Shown: positions 6,089 through 7,201 of the stretch, piece after piece
How positions within the stretch are numbered: position 1 is the first letter of the stretch
Layout: each line of letters opens with the position of its first letter
Assembly: GCA_964435625.1 (NCBI GenBank)
Contig: CAYTAG010000181.1
Span: 1 to 7,201 of the forward strand
Source of the DNA: PXRE01 sp964435625
Lineage (GTDB): Archaea > Halobacteriota > Halobacteria > Halobacteriales > PXRE01
Length of the DNA stretch: 7,201 nucleotides
Reading direction: 5' to 3'
Notes under the pieces: generated by a model
The model's input: the letters and a program-made list of their open reading frames with translations, nothing else
What the model was told of the DNA's origin: nothing
Database searches by the model: none
Program-made: the position numbers and the translations under genes

Positions 6089-7095
6089 TCTCCCACCTCC
6101 AGTTTCGCGCAGAAGAACCCGCCCGTGTCGTTGTGGTGGGGGTAGACGCGTTTGGCCTTCCGGACGCTCTCGTCGAACCCCTCGCCGTCCCACTCGGTGA
6201 TCCCCGGCACGGTCTCCAGGCCGACCTCGTAGTCGAGCACGCGGCAGTCCTCCCGGTCGAGGACGTGATCGAGGACGGCCTCGTTCTCCTCGGGGGCGAA
6301 CGTGCAGGTGGCGTAGACGACGACGCCGCCGGGTTTCGTGGCCTGGACCGCCCGCCGGAGGATGCCCTTCTGGATGCCCGCGACCGATTCGACGTGGCCG
6401 AGGCTCCAGTCGTCGGTCACGTCGGGGTTCTTGCGGATCGTCCCCTCGCAGGAGCAGGGGACGTCGACCAGCGCCCGGTCGAAGGCGTCGATCTCGAAGG
6501 GTGAAATCGAGAAGTTCCGGGCGTCGCGGTTCGTGACCGCGACGTTCGTCACGCCCAGGCGCTCGGCGTTCGACCGGAGCGCCGACAGCCGCCCGAGGTT
6601 GCTGTCGTTGGCCACCAGCAGCCCGCGGTCGTCCATCAGGTCCGCGAGCTGGGTGGTCTTGCTCCCCGGGGCCGCAGCAGCGTCCCAGACGGCTTCGCCG
6701 GGCTGGGGGTCGAGCACTACGGGCGGGAGGGCGGACACCTCCTCCTGGCCGTGAACCCAGCCGTGGACGTACGGCCAGGTGTTGCCCGGCTCGTCGGTGT
6801 CGACCTGGAGGACCCCCGGATTCCAGTCGGCCGGGGTCGCGTCGACGCCTTCCTCGGCGAACGCCTCGCGAACCCGTTCGACGGTAGCTACCGGTCCATC
6901 GTCCCCCGGTCGGGCGGCTTTGATGGCGCTCACTCGGACGGCCGTCGGAAGCGGCCGCTCGCAGGCTGCCTGGAATGCCTCGAAGTCGTCGACGAGCGAC
7001 TCGTATCGGTCCAGCACCGCCGAGAGTACCGAGCGCCGCCGCTTGTGGGTTTCGCATCGGCGCGAGAACACCTTCGCACCGTTTGACTCCGGCAT
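6085..7095 (-). CDS. NOP2/Sun (RsmB/RsmF-like) RNA m5C methyltransferase, catalytic core only
   Basis: The predicted protein has 336 residues and should transfer a methyl group from S-adenosylmethionine to C5 of a cytosine in RNA; whether the target is tRNA or rRNA cannot be told. The N-terminal substrate-binding part includes RPLPTAVRVSAIKA (47-60) and GNTWPYVHGWVHGQEEVSA (104-122). The Rossmann core has motif I DAAAAPGSKTTQLA (138-151), VANDSNLGRL (161-170), NRDAR (189-193), motif IV DVPCSCEG (211-218) and motif VI TCTFAPEENE (263-272). Cys264 in motif VI is the expected nucleophile and Cys214 in motif IV the product-release cysteine. The C-terminus GFFCAKLEV (326-334) closes the core, with no PUA domain, which is encoded by the next gene. 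The start is uncertain: ATG 7095 is used here, but residues 1-26 are basic and unlike the rest, and GTG 7017 (giving a start M-L-D-R-Y-E-S-L-V-D) would yield 310 residues and fit the family N-terminus well. Confidence 0.93.
   Translation of the reverse strand: MPESNGAKVFSRRCETHKRRRSVLSAVLDRYESLVDDFEAFQAACERPLPTAVRVSAIKAARPGDDGPVATVERVREAFAEEGVDATPADWNPGVLQVDTDEPGNTWPYVHGWVHGQEEVSALPPVVLDPQPGEAVWDAAAAPGSKTTQLADLMDDRGLLVANDSNLGRLSALRSNAERLGVTNVAVTNRDARNFSISPFEIDAFDRALVDVPCSCEGTIRKNPDVTDDWSLGHVESVAGIQKGILRRAVQATKPGGVVVYATCTFAPEENEAVLDHVLDREDCRVLDYEVGLETVPGITEWDGEGFDESVRKAKRVYPHHNDTGGFFCAKLEVGE
6095..6100 (-). promoter_or_regulatory. Strong Shine-Dalgarno sequence for the PUA-domain gene
   Basis: Read on the minus strand, GGAGGT lies 6 bases before the GTG at 6088, inside the last codons of the methyltransferase gene (Leu-Glu-Val-Gly-Glu). 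It matches the anti-Shine-Dalgarno end of archaeal 16S rRNA and fixes GTG 6088 as the start. Genes here that begin their own transcripts lack such a site. Confidence 0.75.
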
Positions 7096-7201
7096 TGATC
7101 ATCCACCGAGGTGGGGAAAGCCCTCGCGGCGTTCGACCGGCCGCGACTCGCTGTGCTCCTCGCGGCGCGAGCGGGCGCGCGGCCGACGGCCGCGCGCCCA
7201 G
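7096..7201. repeat. GC-rich edge segment with a perfect 12-bp hairpin
   Basis: GGGCGCGCGGCC (7173-7184) and GGCCGCGCGCCC (7188-7199) are perfect 12-bp, all-G/C arms around the 3-base loop GAC. A smaller hairpin precedes it (CTCGC 7159-7163, GCGAG 7167-7171). A minus-strand frame is open from the window edge to a TGA at 7099-7101 (33 codons, ending Glu-Gly-Phe-Pro-His-Leu-Gly-Gly), just 3 bp before the methyltransferase ATG. It could be the tail of an upstream gene or non-coding DNA. The basic Arg-rich reading through the hairpin argues against coding. Confidence 0.45.

Noticed and set aside
6089..7102. Extension of the PUA-domain frame upstream to a 505-codon protein
   Set aside because: It overlaps the methyltransferase gene on the same strand in another frame and reads as Arg/Gly/Pro-rich shadow. 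The Shine-Dalgarno site and GTGA overlap fix the start at 6088.
1..7201. tRNA, rRNA or insertion-sequence features
   Set aside because: No cloverleaf-like or rRNA-like segment, transposase motif or terminal inverted repeat with target duplication was seen on either strand.

Overview
The window looks like chromosomal DNA from a halophilic archaeon (class Halobacteria). It is GC-rich with a strong G/C preference at third codon positions. The predicted proteins are acidic, full of D/E and poor in K. Several genes have an A/T-rich box about 26 bp upstream of the start codon and no usable leader, as expected for leaderless haloarchaeal transcripts. The gene set is also archaeal: an XPB-type helicase next to a Bax1/DUF790 nuclease, a Tat-exported lipoprotein, and an archaeal NOP2/Sun-type RNA methyltransferase.

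Layout, left to right. (1) 1-879, plus strand: C-terminal part of an XPB/Rad25-like DNA helicase, cut by the window edge. (2) 929-1309, minus strand: a small Tat lipoprotein gene lying in opposite orientation between the helicase and its expected partner. (3) 1563-3134, plus strand: Bax1 (DUF790), the nuclease that partners archaeal XPB in DNA repair. (4) 3135-3414: an A/T-rich intergenic region packed with dyad symmetries, including three perfect ACAACY-N6-RGTTGT elements and one degenerate copy in two pairs with identical 28-bp spacing. (5) 3415-4947, plus strand: a 510-residue SatD-family protein with an HTH and a long helical, TPR-like extension whose DNA is partly much poorer in GC. (6) 5003-5590, plus strand: a four-helix membrane protein whose second half resembles the C-terminal part of DUF3307, the family I recall as a common neighbour of SatD. 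(7) 5585-6088 and 6085-7095, minus strand: a two-gene operon in which an m5C RNA methyltransferase core is followed, by a GTGA overlap, by a separate gene for the PUA-like domain that is normally fused to such enzymes. (8) 7096-7201: a GC-rich edge segment with a perfect 12-bp hairpin and a short open frame of uncertain status.

Three functional units are visible: a nucleotide-excision-repair-like helicase/nuclease pair, an RNA m5C methylation operon, and between them a SatD/membrane-protein pair of unknown function behind an unusual promoter region. The SatD module is the best candidate for undescribed biology. The helicase, nuclease and methyltransferase calls rest on clear motifs. The function of the SatD module, the lipoprotein and the dyads is not known from the sequence.
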